DNA of 44,824 nucleotides from an uncultured archaeon (lineage in GTDB: Archaea; Halobacteriota; Halobacteria; Halobacteriales; Haloferacaceae): assembly GCA_937138675.1 (NCBI GenBank), contig CAKZPG010000081.1, forward strand, positions 1-44,824, written 5' to 3'. The notes beneath the pieces are model-generated. The model saw only the letters and a list, made by a program, of their open reading frames with translations. It had not been told where the DNA came from and made no database searches. The position numbers were made by a program, and so were the translations under genes. Shown here piece by piece: positions 18,820-26,812 of the stretch (positions within the stretch are counted from its first letter, which is position 1; each line of letters begins with the position of its first letter).

Positions 18820-19343
18820 TCTTGTCCCTCCGCGCGCTCTGGGTGAAGGTCGTCAGCGAGCGGACTCATCTCGTCGAACGCGACAGCGTCCTCCTCGGTC
18901 ACCGCAACGGTTCGACCCGGCCGGTCGATCCGCGCGCCGTCGACGATAACGTGGCCGTGGACCACGAACTGGCGGGCCTGCTGTGGCGTGCTCGCCATCC
19001 CTTGCCGGTAGACGATCGACTGGAGCCGACGCTCTAACAGGTCGGTCACGGTGAGCGAGAGCACGTCGCTGATATCGTCTTGATCGCCCAGCACGCCGAT
19101 CCGGCGCAGTCGAGCGAGAAACTCCGTGCCCTCTGCATTCGCGATCTCGGCATCGCCCTGTGCCTCGCCGAGCAGTCGGCGGGCCTCCCGCCTGAACCGG
19201 CGAAGCTGGGACTGCGACCGCCACAGCTCCTGTTTGTTCTTCAGGCCGTACGTCGAGAGCATGTTGCCCTCGTCGGCGATGCGCTCACCCTGGTAGGGGT
19301 GGTTCGGGGTCTCGTAGCGCTTGGTGTTCTGTCCGGTACTCAT
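18816..19343 (-). CDS. rpsD: 30S ribosomal protein uS4
   Basis: 175 aa archaeal S4. Seen: [13 protein letters not shown], an RNA-binding S4 domain with [20 protein letters not shown] and [18 protein letters not shown], and an acidic C-terminus. Starts directly after the rpsM stop (no gap). Confidence 0.97.
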   Translation of the reverse strand: MSTGQNTKRYETPNHPYQGERIADEGNMLSTYGLKNKQELWRSQSQLRRFRREARRLLGEAQGDAEIANAEGTEFLARLRRIGVLGDQDDISDVLSLTVTDLLERRLQSIVYRQGMASTPQQARQFVVHGHVIVDGARIDRPGRTVAVTEEDAVAFDEMSPLADDLHPERAEGQE

Positions 19344-19868
19344 TTACTCGTCCTCGCTCTCGGCTTCCTCTTCCATCTCCTCGCGAATCTGCTCGACGTT
19401 GACACCGATGGTACCTTCCGACCGCCCGGTGGACTTTGTGCGCTGGCCGCGGACCTTCTGGCCGCGCTTGTGACGGACGCCCCTGTACGAGTCGATCATC
19501 TTCATCCGGTTGATATCCTGCCGGCGGGTCTCGGTGAGGTCCGACCCAGTTTCGTGGGTCGTCTCACCGGTGTAGAAGTCGTTGCGCCGGTTGGCCATCC
19601 ACTCGGGGAGTGCGTCGCCAAGGCCTTCGACCGCGTCAACGACACGGTCGATCTCCTCGTCCTCCAGCCGACCGAACGTTGCAGTTCGGTCGACGTCGGC
19701 GTTCTCGGCGACGATCCGTGCGGTTCGCTTCCCGATACCTCTCATCTCGGTCAGGCTTCGCTCGACACTTTTTGTACCGTCGAGATCTGTCTGTCCGATC
19801 CGGACAAAGTAACGGAGGTCGTCCTCCTCGTCGTCCGGGCTCGTGTCGTCCGGTGGTTCTGCACTCAT
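19344..19868 (-). CDS. rpsM: 30S ribosomal protein uS13
   Basis: 174 aa from the ATG at 19868. The frame stays open through the upstream tRNA, but the ATG before SAEPPDDTSPDD is the first sensible start. It has an acidic N-terminal extension (about 20 residues), then the S13 core with YFVRIGQTDLDGTKSV, MRGIGKRTARIV, and the C-terminal RGVRHKRGQKVRGQRTKSTG. First protein gene of the operon, 26 bases downstream of tRNA-Ser. Confidence 0.96.
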   Translation of the reverse strand: MSAEPPDDTSPDDEEDDLRYFVRIGQTDLDGTKSVERSLTEMRGIGKRTARIVAENADVDRTATFGRLEDEEIDRVVDAVEGLGDALPEWMANRRNDFYTGETTHETGSDLTETRRQDINRMKMIDSYRGVRHKRGQKVRGQRTKSTGRSEGTIGVNVEQIREEMEEEAESEDE

Positions 19869-19894
19869 GGCTTGGGTTAACTGCTCTCGTGATG

Positions 19895-19978
19895 CGTTGC
19901 GGCGGGGATTCGAACCCCGGAGGCAGTGATGCCACAGAGTTAGCAACCCTGCGCCTTGGGCCACTTGGCTACCGCAAC
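19895..19978 (-). tRNA. tRNA-Ser (GCT)
   Basis: 84-base class II tRNA with discriminator G. Acceptor GTTGCGG/CCGCAAC is perfect. The anticodon stem-loop CAGGG-TTGCTAA-CTCTG gives GCT (complement at 19942-19944). The long variable arm and the T-arm CGGGGTTCGAATCCCCG are intact. It is the first gene of the ribosomal protein/RNA polymerase operon. Confidence 0.96.
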
Positions 19979-20038
19979 CCGCGTTCATCGTCGCCCCCTC
20001 GGACTCGGGGGTAGATCCCCCTACATCAGTCGCGTCCC

Positions 20039-20052
20039 ATATAATTCGGTTC
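20039..20052 (-). promoter_or_regulatory. TATA/BRE-like promoter of ribosomal operon
   Basis: Read on the minus strand, ACCGAATTATATGG contains a TATA-like core (20039-20046) preceded by an A/C/G-rich BRE-like stretch, in an otherwise GC-rich region. It lies about 60 bases upstream of tRNA-Ser(GCT). A start about 25 bases downstream would leave a short 5' leader containing a C5/G5 inverted repeat (19994-19998 with 20007-20011). Confidence 0.5.
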
Positions 20053-20116
20053 CGCAACTTAAGCGTCACGACACGCCCGGAGGCGTGCGACCGCTTCTCA
20101 CTACACGCTTGGGCCC

Positions 20117-20956
20117 TTAGAGCCCAATAATCTCACGGGCCTCCGTTGTCGTCGCGACTGGCCGCCCGAGTTGCTCCGCCAGGTCAGCCGTCCGGGCGAC
20201 GAGCTGTGCGTTCGAACTGGCCGGCTCGCCCCGTCGGTAGTAGAGATTGTCCTCCATCCCGACACGGGCGTGCCCGCCAACGAGCATCGATGTGGTGGTG
20301 ACCGGCAGCTGATACGGCCCGAAGCCGAGGACGTTCACTTCCGCCCCTGCCGGCACGTCGTCGAGATGCGAGAGCAGGCGTCGCGGTGAGGGCGGCGAGG
20401 TTGTCCCGCCGCCGAAGACGAGGTTGAGATACGGTGGGTCAGCGACGTCGGCTCGCTCAATGAACGCCAACGTCTCATTCAGATGGCCATCGTTAAACAC
20501 CTCCAGTTCGGGCTTTATCCCCCGGTCCAGCATCTCGTCGTGCAGGCGGTCGACAAACTCCCGAGTGTTCTCGCTCGTCAGGTGGTCGTAGCGGTTGAGC
20601 GGCCCCATGTCGAGACTCGCCATCTCCGGAGCCGGGTCTGTTCGGAGCGGCTCCATCCGCAGGTCCTCTGGTGCCTCCGTCCCACCCGTCGAGTGTTGCA
20701 GGATCACGTCGTCCGTCGCCTCGCGCACGGCATCGGCGACCGCTTGGAACCGCTCGGTCGCGAACGCGCGCTCGCCGTTTTCCTGGCGCGCGTGGAGGTG
20801 GACGACACTCGCGCCTGCCGCCTCGCACTCTGCGGCCGCCTGCCCTATCTCGGCCGGCGACTCCGGCAGGTTCGGGTTCGCCTCCTTTCCGTGGACGCCG
20901 CCGGTCAGCGCCGCCGTGACGACGACAGGCGACCCGTCGTGGTAGGCGGCGTTCAC
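20117..20956 (-). CDS. BKACE-family beta-keto acid cleavage enzyme (DUF849)
   Basis: 279 aa TIM-barrel enzyme of the family typified by 3-keto-5-aminohexanoate cleavage enzyme, which condenses a beta-keto acid with acetyl-CoA to give acetoacetate and a CoA ester. Seen: VVVTAALTGGVHGKEANPNLP (N-terminal, family start), VHLHAR with metal-binding HxH (about 52-57), ILQHSTGG, LEVFNDGHL and the barrel-end segment VGGHARVGMEDNLYYRRGE. The family has many substrates, and this member's own cannot be told. Its start overlaps the stop of a four-cysteine mini-protein by 4 bases. Confidence 0.85.
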   Translation of the reverse strand: MNAAYHDGSPVVVTAALTGGVHGKEANPNLPESPAEIGQAAAECEAAGASVVHLHARQENGERAFATERFQAVADAVREATDDVILQHSTGGTEAPEDLRMEPLRTDPAPEMASLDMGPLNRYDHLTSENTREFVDRLHDEMLDRGIKPELEVFNDGHLNETLAFIERADVADPPYLNLVFGGGTTSPPSPRRLLSHLDDVPAGAEVNVLGFGPYQLPVTTTSMLVGGHARVGMEDNLYYRRGEPASSNAQLVARTADLAEQLGRPVATTTEAREIIGL

Positions 20957-21147
20957 GACCCGTCGGCCTCAGCGTTCGCACGGAATATCTCGCAGTCCTC
21001 GGTCGGGTCGAGGTCGTACCGGCCGTTACAGATGTCCGCGCGCATCGGCTGGACGAACTCCTCGGCGACCGTACAGTACGCCCGGGCGACGTCGAAGCTC
21101 TGGTCGCCCTCGTCGGCACGGTAATCTAGATGGGGGCATCTTGCCAT
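20953..21147 (-). CDS. Four-cysteine mini-protein (64 aa)
   Basis: Short acidic protein with cysteines at 4, 25, 40 and 52 (RCPHLDY, RAYCTVA, ADICNGRYD, EDCEIF) and little hydrophobic sequence. The spacing suggests a metal or Fe-S site rather than a classical zinc ribbon. It resembles small conserved haloarchaeal proteins of unknown role. Its stop overlaps the BKACE gene start (ATGA), so the two are made together. Codon usage matches its neighbours, which supports it being real. Confidence 0.7.
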   Translation of the reverse strand: MARCPHLDYRADEGDQSFDVARAYCTVAEEFVQPMRADICNGRYDLDPTEDCEIFRANAEADGS

Positions 21148-21230
21148 GACATCAGGGTTGGGGGAGCCGGTCTTAAGTCTGGCCAGCGGCAGAGTGGCGC
21201 TCTGGCAGCGTGTCTGGCCAGCATTAGACG

Positions 21231-22274
21231 TCAGTCGCCGTTCCCGCCGTCCGTGAACGCTGTCCGCTCGCCGTCGTCCCTGCTCTCAGACGAGACGCTC
21301 AGGTAGTCGTCGTTTATTTCCCAGCCGCCATCGCCGTCTCTGATCATGTACTCGCCGTAGTACGGCACGCGGTTCGCGACCACTTCGCGGAACGCCGTGC
21401 GTATCTCCGCGCGTGTCATCTCGCCCATCGACCGAAGGTCGTCGTTACGGTTCAGACAGCCTTTGAGCTTCCCGTCGTGGGTCACTCGCACTCGTCCGCA
21501 GCTCGCACAGAAGTCGGGGTTCTCGACCGGGTCGACAATCTCTACCATCCCGCCCTCCGCGCTCTCGCCGCCTATCCAGTATCGCCGCCGGCCGTGCATC
21601 TTGCGGCGTTCTACCCGTTTGGCCCTCTCTGCCAGCCAGTCATGGACCCGCCCGATGTCGACGCTCCACTCCGGTCGCCCCGTCAGTTCGGGCATATACT
21701 CGATAAGCTGGAGGCGCACCCCGTTCTCGCGGGCGACGTACTCCACCATCTCCTCAACGTACCCCTTGGTATGCTCGAAAACGACCATGTTCAGCTTCAC
21801 TGGTGTGAGCCCCGTCTCGACGGCGGCGCGGACGCCCGTCATCACTTGGTCGTATGCCCCTGATTGGGTCACCTCCCTGAACGCTTCGGGGTCGAGGGCG
21901 TCCTGCGAGACGTTCACCCGAGAGAGCCCGGCGTTGACCAGCCCCTCGGCGCGGCCGGGGAGGAAGGTGCCGTTGGTGGTCATCGACACCACCATACTGT
22001 CGGGGACGCGCCGAACGATCTCCTCCAAGTCCTCCCGAAGCATCGGCTCTCCGCCCGTGAACTTCACCTCCTCGACGTCAAACTCGTCGACGACCTCCAG
22101 AAACCGTACCACGTCGTCCGCGGTCATCTCATTGTCCCGCGGCGCCATCGGCCCGCGCGTGTCGCCAAGGCCCTCGTTGTGACAGTAGACGCAGTCGAAG
22201 TTACACCGGTCCGTCAGCGACACCCGCACCCCGGTCACGGCCCGGTCGAAGTCGTCAACGAGTGGCACACCCAC
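21231..22274 (-). CDS. moaA: GTP 3',8-cyclase (molybdenum cofactor)
   Basis: Radical SAM enzyme, 347 aa, first step of molybdopterin synthesis. The SAM cluster motif is CNFDCVYC (Cys24, Cys28, Cys31). [11 protein letters not shown] and a C-terminal second-cluster motif [18 protein letters not shown] are also present. The start is GTG at 22274 or GTG at 22268; both fit a short or absent leader, given the TATA-like element just upstream. No other moa genes are near, which is usual in haloarchaea. Confidence 0.92.
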   Translation of the reverse strand: MGVPLVDDFDRAVTGVRVSLTDRCNFDCVYCHNEGLGDTRGPMAPRDNEMTADDVVRFLEVVDEFDVEEVKFTGGEPMLREDLEEIVRRVPDSMVVSMTTNGTFLPGRAEGLVNAGLSRVNVSQDALDPEAFREVTQSGAYDQVMTGVRAAVETGLTPVKLNMVVFEHTKGYVEEMVEYVARENGVRLQLIEYMPELTGRPEWSVDIGRVHDWLAERAKRVERRKMHGRRRYWIGGESAEGGMVEIVDPVENPDFCASCGRVRVTHDGKLKGCLNRNDDLRSMGEMTRAEIRTAFREVVANRVPYYGEYMIRDGDGGWEINDDYLSVSSESRDDGERTAFTDGGNGD

Positions 22275-22288
22275 TGAATTCCTCGCGA

Positions 22289-22300
22289 ACGATTAAATAG
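22289..22300 (-). promoter_or_regulatory. TATA-like element of moaA
   Basis: The minus strand reads CTATTTAATCGT here, a close match to the haloarchaeal TATA consensus, about 20-30 bases before the moaA GTG codons. This predicts a nearly leaderless transcript. Confidence 0.5.
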
Positions 22301-22425
22301 GCGGGGCGACGCGTCCGAGACGAAATCACGAGTGGTTACATTCGGCCCCGATCGGAGACAGTCCCAGTTGCGCCCACGCCACGGGTCGGAAACCCTTATT
22401 CCGTCGAGACGAGGAGACAGAAATC

Positions 22426-23556
22426 ATGGACGAGGCGACGGTGCGAGAGCGGCTTCACGCGGTCGAGGACCCGGATCTCGGCGGTGATATCGTCGCGCTC
22501 GGACTCGTGAACGCCGTCGACGTTGACAACGACCGGATCCGAATATCGCTTGCGCTCGGAGCGCCCTACTCGCCGACGGAGAGCCGGATCGCGGCACGGG
22601 TACGCGAGGAACTGACCGGCGTGGTTGGTGACCGGGAGATACAGCTCTCGGCGCGAATCGACGACCCCGAGCTTAGCCAGCCGAACGCGGATACCGACGA
22701 GGACGCCGATGCGGGCCCGGTACTCCCGGGCGTGAAAAACGTCGTCGCCGTTGCGTCGGGTAAGGGTGGCGTCGGCAAGTCGACTGTCGCGGTGAACCTC
22801 GCGGCGGGGCTCTCGAAGCTGGGCGCGCGGGTCGGCCTGTTCGATGCTGATATATACGGCCCGAATGTCCCGCGGATGGTTGCGGCCGACGAGGCGCCAC
22901 GGGCGACAGCGGAAGACCGCATCGTCCCGCCCGAGAGATACGGAATAAAACTGATGAGTATGGCCTTTCTTGTCGGCGAGGACGACCCCGTTATCTGGCG
23001 AGGCCCGATGGTCCACAAAGTCCTGACCCAGCTTGTGGAGGACGTCGTGTGGGGCGAACTCGACTACATGATTCTCGACCTGCCGCCAGGGACGGGCGAC
23101 ACGCAGCTGACGATCCTCCAGACGCTTCCACTCGCGGGCGCTGTCGTCGTCACGACGCCGCAGGACGTCGCCGTCGACGACGCCCGCAAGGGTCTGCGGA
23201 TGTTCGACCGCCACGACACGCCGGTGGTCGGTATTGTCGAGAACATGGCGGGGTACCGGTGTCCCTCCTGCGGCGAGGCCCACGACCTGTTCGGCCGAGG
23301 TGGCGGCGCGGCGTTCGCCCGGACGAACGACCTCGCGCTACTCGGCTCGATCCCGCTCGACCCCGAGGTCCGAGTAGGTGGCGACGAGGGCGCGCCCGCG
23401 GTTCTCGACGAGGGCGACACCGCCGACTCGTTGCGGGTGGCGACCGAGAACGTCGCCGACGCCGTCGGTCTCGTAAAGCGCCGTAGGGTGGCAGAACGAC
23501 ACGGCGGCGACCCAGCCGAACAACTGCCTGTCGGTGACGACGTCGACAGGGACTAA
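22426..23556 (+). CDS. mrp: Mrp/NBP35-type Fe-S carrier ATPase
   Basis: 376 aa. Residues 1-90: MIP18/DUF59 domain (EDPDLGGDIVALGLV). From about 108: ParA/MinD-type P-loop ATPase with deviant Walker A SGKGGVGKST, then FDADIYGPNVPRM, LDLPPGTGDTQLT, and a CxxC pair (YRCPSCGE) that in this family helps hold a bridging Fe-S cluster. It assembles or carries [4Fe-4S] clusters in the cytosol. Divergent from moaA. The CTTATT stretch about 30 bases upstream could be its TATA box. Confidence 0.92.
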   Translation: MDEATVRERLHAVEDPDLGGDIVALGLVNAVDVDNDRIRISLALGAPYSPTESRIAARVREELTGVVGDREIQLSARIDDPELSQPNADTDEDADAGPVLPGVKNVVAVASGKGGVGKSTVAVNLAAGLSKLGARVGLFDADIYGPNVPRMVAADEAPRATAEDRIVPPERYGIKLMSMAFLVGEDDPVIWRGPMVHKVLTQLVEDVVWGELDYMILDLPPGTGDTQLTILQTLPLAGAVVVTTPQDVAVDDARKGLRMFDRHDTPVVGIVENMAGYRCPSCGEAHDLFGRGGGAAFARTNDLALLGSIPLDPEVRVGGDEGAPAVLDEGDTADSLRVATENVADAVGLVKRRRVAERHGGDPAEQLPVGDDVDRD

Positions 23557-23579
23557 CCCCTCCCACCCATCTCTCGACC

Positions 23580-24203
23580 GTGACCCGGCAGGAACGGCTT
23601 TCGAACCCCTACGGAATGGACGAGGACTGTACGAACTGCGCCCGCGCAGAGACGCGCGAGTGCGTCGTCCACGGTTATGGCGACGCCGAGGCGGAGTTTC
23701 TCGTTGTCGGTGAGACACCAACCCCCGGCGCGCAGGCAACGGGCGTCCCGTTCACCGGCGACGCCGCGGGCGAGCGCCTTCAGGCCGCGCTCGGCGAGCT
23801 GGGCCTCTCGCGCTCCCAGCCGGACGATCCCGAGCCTGCGCTTCAGAACGTCTATCTCACCTACCTCACACGGTGTCACGGCCCCGAGGCCCCAACTGAC
23901 GAGGAGATACGGGCCTGCGAACCGTTCCTCAACGCTGAAATTCGGACAATCAACCCGGAGATACTCGTTCCCGTCGGCGAGCGGACACTCCGGACGCTCG
24001 CGCCAGACTACACGACGACGGCACCCGACCAGTTCGATATCGACGAGGCCCACGCAACGGCGATCCGGGGACGCGGGTTCGAACTCGTCCCGATGCGACG
24101 GCTCGACGAGCAGACCAACACGGAGACGACGGCGTTCGTCGACCGTATGCATGACCTGATGGCGGGCGACTACCGCCAGACCAAGGGGCGGCGCTCGCGG
24201 TGA
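23580..24203 (+). CDS. Uracil-DNA glycosylase-like protein
   Basis: 207 aa from a GTG at 23580; an in-frame ATG (residue 13, MDEDC) is an alternative start. UDG-superfamily features: Fe-S cysteines of the type IV/V pattern (Cys17, Cys20, Cys99, Cys113) and motif 1-like VGETPTPGAQATGVPFTG. The usual second catalytic motif with a histidine (HPS or HPA) is not visible where expected, where the sequence reads VPMRRLDEQTN, so glycosylase activity is uncertain. It follows mrp by 23 bases and may be co-transcribed. Confidence 0.75.
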   Translation: MTRQERLSNPYGMDEDCTNCARAETRECVVHGYGDAEAEFLVVGETPTPGAQATGVPFTGDAAGERLQAALGELGLSRSQPDDPEPALQNVYLTYLTRCHGPEAPTDEEIRACEPFLNAEIRTINPEILVPVGERTLRTLAPDYTTTAPDQFDIDEAHATAIRGRGFELVPMRRLDEQTNTETTAFVDRMHDLMAGDYRQTKGRRSR

Positions 24204-24297
24204 TCGACGGCAACCGAAACCACGAAGCGACCGGGGCCTTGAGCGTGGTTATGCCCACGCTTGTCGCCATACCGGGTCGCCACACGGAGGCGCCGCC

Positions 24298-25059
24298 GTG
24301 CCAACGATAGTCGTCCCCGCGGCCCCACCCCGTCCGGGACTTGTTCTCACCGGGCTCGCTGCCGAAGCGCCCGTCTCTGCAGTTGAGGCAGCCCGTCTTT
24401 ACAAAGCCTGTTTCCGCGACGCGCTCTCGGCAGCCGACGTCGCCGGAGGAGACCTCATCGTCACCTACCCCTCTGCCGACCGCGTGGGCACGAACGAAGA
24501 CGGGACTGGCCCCGAAGCGGCCGTCCGGGCCGCTGCCACGCCGGCGCTCTCTGCCCCTGCAGAGGTCCGGTTCGAAGTCCAGGTGGGGTCGACGCCGAGC
24601 GCGCGTCTCGGCAACGTCGTCACGCATCTTCTGCGTGAGGAGGAGGTGTCGAGCGTTGGCTATCTCTTACCCTCTGCCTACAACACCCCACGGACGGTTC
24701 TCGATAGTGCGGCGATGAAATCGCGGTCCGCGGACCTCGTTCTCGGCCCCGCACCCGACGGCCGGGTCCACTACGCCGCATTCGCCGACGCCTCGCTCAA
24801 CTTCGCTGACTCGCTTGCCCCCCCGGCGCTCGACGGCCTCGCCGCCAGCGCCGCCGAGGCCGAGGTTGCGACGGATTTTGTCGAAACACGGCCGCTTCTC
24901 GAACGTGCTGCCGACCTGCCGACGCTACTTGCTACCGTCTCGGCCCGCCGTCGCGCCGGCCGGACAGTGCCCGAACGCGTCGCAGCGGTCGTCGATGAGC
25001 TTGGGCTAAGACTGGAAGCAGACGACGACGACGACGCGCTACGGGTCGTCCGGGACTGA
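24298..25059 (+). CDS. Haloarchaeal protein, DUF2064-like (uncertain)
   Basis: 253 aa from a GTG preceded by a good ribosome-binding site (GGAGG). The pattern LTGLAAEAPVSAVEAARLYKACF, then FEVQVGSTPSARLGNVVTHLL and LDSAAMKSRSADLVLGPAPDG resembles a haloarchaeal group with a glycosyltransferase-A-like (DUF2064) layout. I cannot confirm the family or name a reaction. Acidic C-terminus with a run of aspartates. Confidence 0.55.
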   Translation: MPTIVVPAAPPRPGLVLTGLAAEAPVSAVEAARLYKACFRDALSAADVAGGDLIVTYPSADRVGTNEDGTGPEAAVRAAATPALSAPAEVRFEVQVGSTPSARLGNVVTHLLREEEVSSVGYLLPSAYNTPRTVLDSAAMKSRSADLVLGPAPDGRVHYAAFADASLNFADSLAPPALDGLAASAAEAEVATDFVETRPLLERAADLPTLLATVSARRRAGRTVPERVAAVVDELGLRLEADDDDDALRVVRD

Positions 25060-25099
25060 CCGAAAGATTGTAGCACGCGTCGACACCTAAGATATCTGC

Positions 25100-25182
25100 G
25101 GTGGGATGGCAGAGTGGACTATTGCGCCTGTCTTGAGAACAGGTGGCCTTTGGCCTCCTGGGTTCGAATCCCAGTCCCACCG
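25100..25182 (+). tRNA. tRNA-Ser (TGA)
   Basis: 83-base class II tRNA with discriminator G. Acceptor GGTGGGA/TCCCACC, anticodon stem CCTGT/ACAGG with loop CTTGAGA (anticodon TGA at 25134-25136), a serine-type variable arm, and T-arm CTGGG-TTCGAAT-CCCAG are all intact. An A/T-richer element (CGAAAGATTGTA) sits about 35-45 bases upstream and could be its BRE/TATA. Confidence 0.95.
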
Positions 25183-25220
25183 GTATCTGGCCGCAGTCCT
25201 GCGATGATAGCTTCCGACCG

Positions 25221-25303
25221 AGCGGGATGGTAGAGTGGACTACTGCAGTTGCCCGGAGAGTGGGCAGTCTCTGGACTTTTGAGTTCGAATTTCCGTCCCA
25301 TCG
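25221..25303 (+). pseudogene. Decayed tRNA-Ser copy (anticodon position GGA)
   Basis: Exactly the same length as the tRNA-Ser(TGA) that ends 38 bases upstream, and about 58 of 83 positions match without gaps by hand alignment. The D-arm and TTCGAAT loop are kept. The structure is broken: acceptor positions 1 and 3 mispair, the anticodon stem in register is poor, base 33 is C instead of U, and a T-stem pair is lost. The anticodon position reads GGA. Best read as an old tandem tRNA-Ser(GGA) that has lost function. Confidence 0.75.
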
Positions 25304-25431
25304 ATGTCCGGTTCCTGTGTCACGCCACCGTCACTCCGGCGTACAGTGTGTGATGTCGTCGCCCACGAGCGCCGAGATGAGAGCCGCCGGCGTGACGTAA
25401 CGCCTTTGCTCCACGACTCATAGGCGAAGGT

Positions 25432-25740
25432 ATGGACTGGCCACACGACCCTGATGGTGAGCAGGGGAGCGAGGGGCGACGCAAGTACGGCCACGCGGTT
25501 CTCGCTAAGAAGGTGGGCGACGATGACTTCCCAATCACTGCCGAGTGGTACGTCTCCGAGTTCGGTGACCACCCTGTTCGCCTCGACCACGAACGGGTCG
25601 TTTCGGTGGCGGAGATTTTCAAAGGCGTCGAAGCGGAGGAGTTCGCGGACTTCGTGGAGTTTCACCGTGTCGTTGGCCGGGCGATGCGCGAGAACGATCT
25701 TTGGTTCGACGCGGAGTCGGAGACGGTCCCCGGGAACTGA
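25432..25740 (+). CDS. DUF5785-like haloarchaeal protein
   Basis: 102 aa acidic protein starting MDWPHDPDGEQGSEG with RKYGHAVLAKKV and DHPVRLDHERVVSVAEIF, a layout I associate with the haloarchaeal family DUF5785. No catalytic motif and no membrane segment. Function unknown. Monocistronic; the upstream 128 bases contain the decayed tRNA and an 8-bp inverted repeat (25319-25326 with 25389-25396). Confidence 0.7.
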   Translation: MDWPHDPDGEQGSEGRRKYGHAVLAKKVGDDDFPITAEWYVSEFGDHPVRLDHERVVSVAEIFKGVEAEEFADFVEFHRVVGRAMRENDLWFDAESETVPGN

Positions 25741-25978
25741 CCGAAGTCGACCGGTGTGGCGGGTCCGGTCCGACCGGTAGAAGGGTCTATCGAGACTTCA
25801 TCAAGCAAGACAATCCCGAACGCACCGCATCGTCCGCCGACATGGTTTCGCGTGGCGAGGCGCCACCCCCACGAGTAGATCTCCGCGATACCCACTCGTT
25901 CCGTAGGCTAGCCAGTAGAACCTCACCTTCTCTGTCGGCGCCTCGGCATTAAAGTCGTAGGACGCTCTACCAGCCGTC

Positions 25979-26473
25979 GTGTCGGATCTACCAGCCGTTC
26001 GCGAGCCCCGGCCAGACGACCTCGACGCAGTCACCGCCATGTGGGTCGATCTCGCGACTGACCAGTGCCGACACGGGTCGCACCTCGTCGCCGATGACAA
26101 CGCCAGCGCCGCGCGCGAGGGGCTCGCCGGACGCGTTGTCGCCGACGGCCTCCGCGTCGCGGGCGGTGACGACCTGGTCGGGTTCGTCACATTCGAACTG
26201 GAGCGTGGCCAGTATAAGCAGGACCGGTCGCGCGGGCTGGTCCACGACCTCTATGTCGTTCCGGAGTGGCGCGACAAAGGCATCGGGAGTCGACTACTGA
26301 GCGCCGCAGAAACGGCGCTTGCGGACCGCGGTGCAGAGGTCGTCGCCGTCCAGGCGCTGGCGCCGAACGCAGCCGCCAGACGGATGTACGAGCGTCACGG
26401 CTACACTGTCCACCGCGTCGAGATGGAGCGGCCAGTCGCCGATAGAAACGACACCAATACAAGCGACGACTAA
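25979..26473 (+). CDS. GNAT-family N-acetyltransferase
   Basis: 164 aa. The acetyl-CoA-binding motif A is clear: LVHDLYVVPEWRDKGIGSRL (R/Q-x-x-G-x-G/A type, about residues 83-102), followed by LLSAAETALADRGAE and the C-terminal NAAARRMYERHGYTVHRVEM typical of small GNAT enzymes. Substrate unknown; similar proteins acetylate protein N-termini or small amines. Starts with GTG. The 238 bases upstream contain no gene I can support. Confidence 0.85.
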   Translation: MSDLPAVREPRPDDLDAVTAMWVDLATDQCRHGSHLVADDNASAAREGLAGRVVADGLRVAGGDDLVGFVTFELERGQYKQDRSRGLVHDLYVVPEWRDKGIGSRLLSAAETALADRGAEVVAVQALAPNAAARRMYERHGYTVHRVEMERPVADRNDTNTSDD

Positions 26474-26487
26474 CGAGTATCGCCAGC

Positions 26488-26561
26488 GCCAGGAGAGCAT
26501 GGGTGGTTCATGCGCTCGACTTGTAATCGAGAATCCGTGGGTTCGAATCCCACTCCTGGCT
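26488..26561 (+). tRNA. tRNA-Thr (TGT)
   Basis: 74 bases with discriminator T. Acceptor GCCAGGA/TCCTGGC, anticodon stem CTCGA/TCGAG with loop CTTGTAA (anticodon TGT at 26522-26524), and T-arm GTGGG-TTCGAAT-CCCAC all pair fully. The discriminator U and the identity bases fit threonine. Stands alone, 14 bases after the acetyltransferase stop. Confidence 0.95.
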
Positions 26562-26776
26562 GTCTTGCGAACGCGACAGCAGACGGCGGGAATGCTGTGC
26601 GGATGCGATATGTAGCGAGCGGAAGTCCACTCTTTCAGCTACCGGAGAGTATCAGCTACTGTCGGCTAGTCGGTCGCAACAGACTCATGCTGTGTAGATG
26701 CTTATCACACGTCATAGCGGCCTCGAACGGCGCGCGCGTCGAACTATCACGATCGACCGCAGGCGCATCGCGTCAG

Positions 26777-26785
26777 TATTAAGTA
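26777..26785 (+). promoter_or_regulatory. TATA-like element of aconitase gene
   Basis: TATTAAGTA in a GC-rich setting, about 28-36 bases before the acn ATG. This is the right distance for an archaeal promoter with a very short leader. Confidence 0.4.
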
Positions 26786-26812
26786 CACAACTGTCCCGCG
26801 ATAAGCTATCCT

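Noticed and set aside
25319-25396. 8-bp inverted repeat GTCACGCC/GGCGTGAC flanking the region between the decayed tRNA and the DUF5785-like gene
   Set aside because: Short and widely spaced; expected by chance in GC-rich DNA and not linked to any element boundary.
25801-26190. Minus-strand frame containing YDFNAEAPTEKVRFYWLAYG, considered as a transposase scrap
   Set aside because: It overlaps the well-supported acetyltransferase gene, and I could not tie it to any transposase family.
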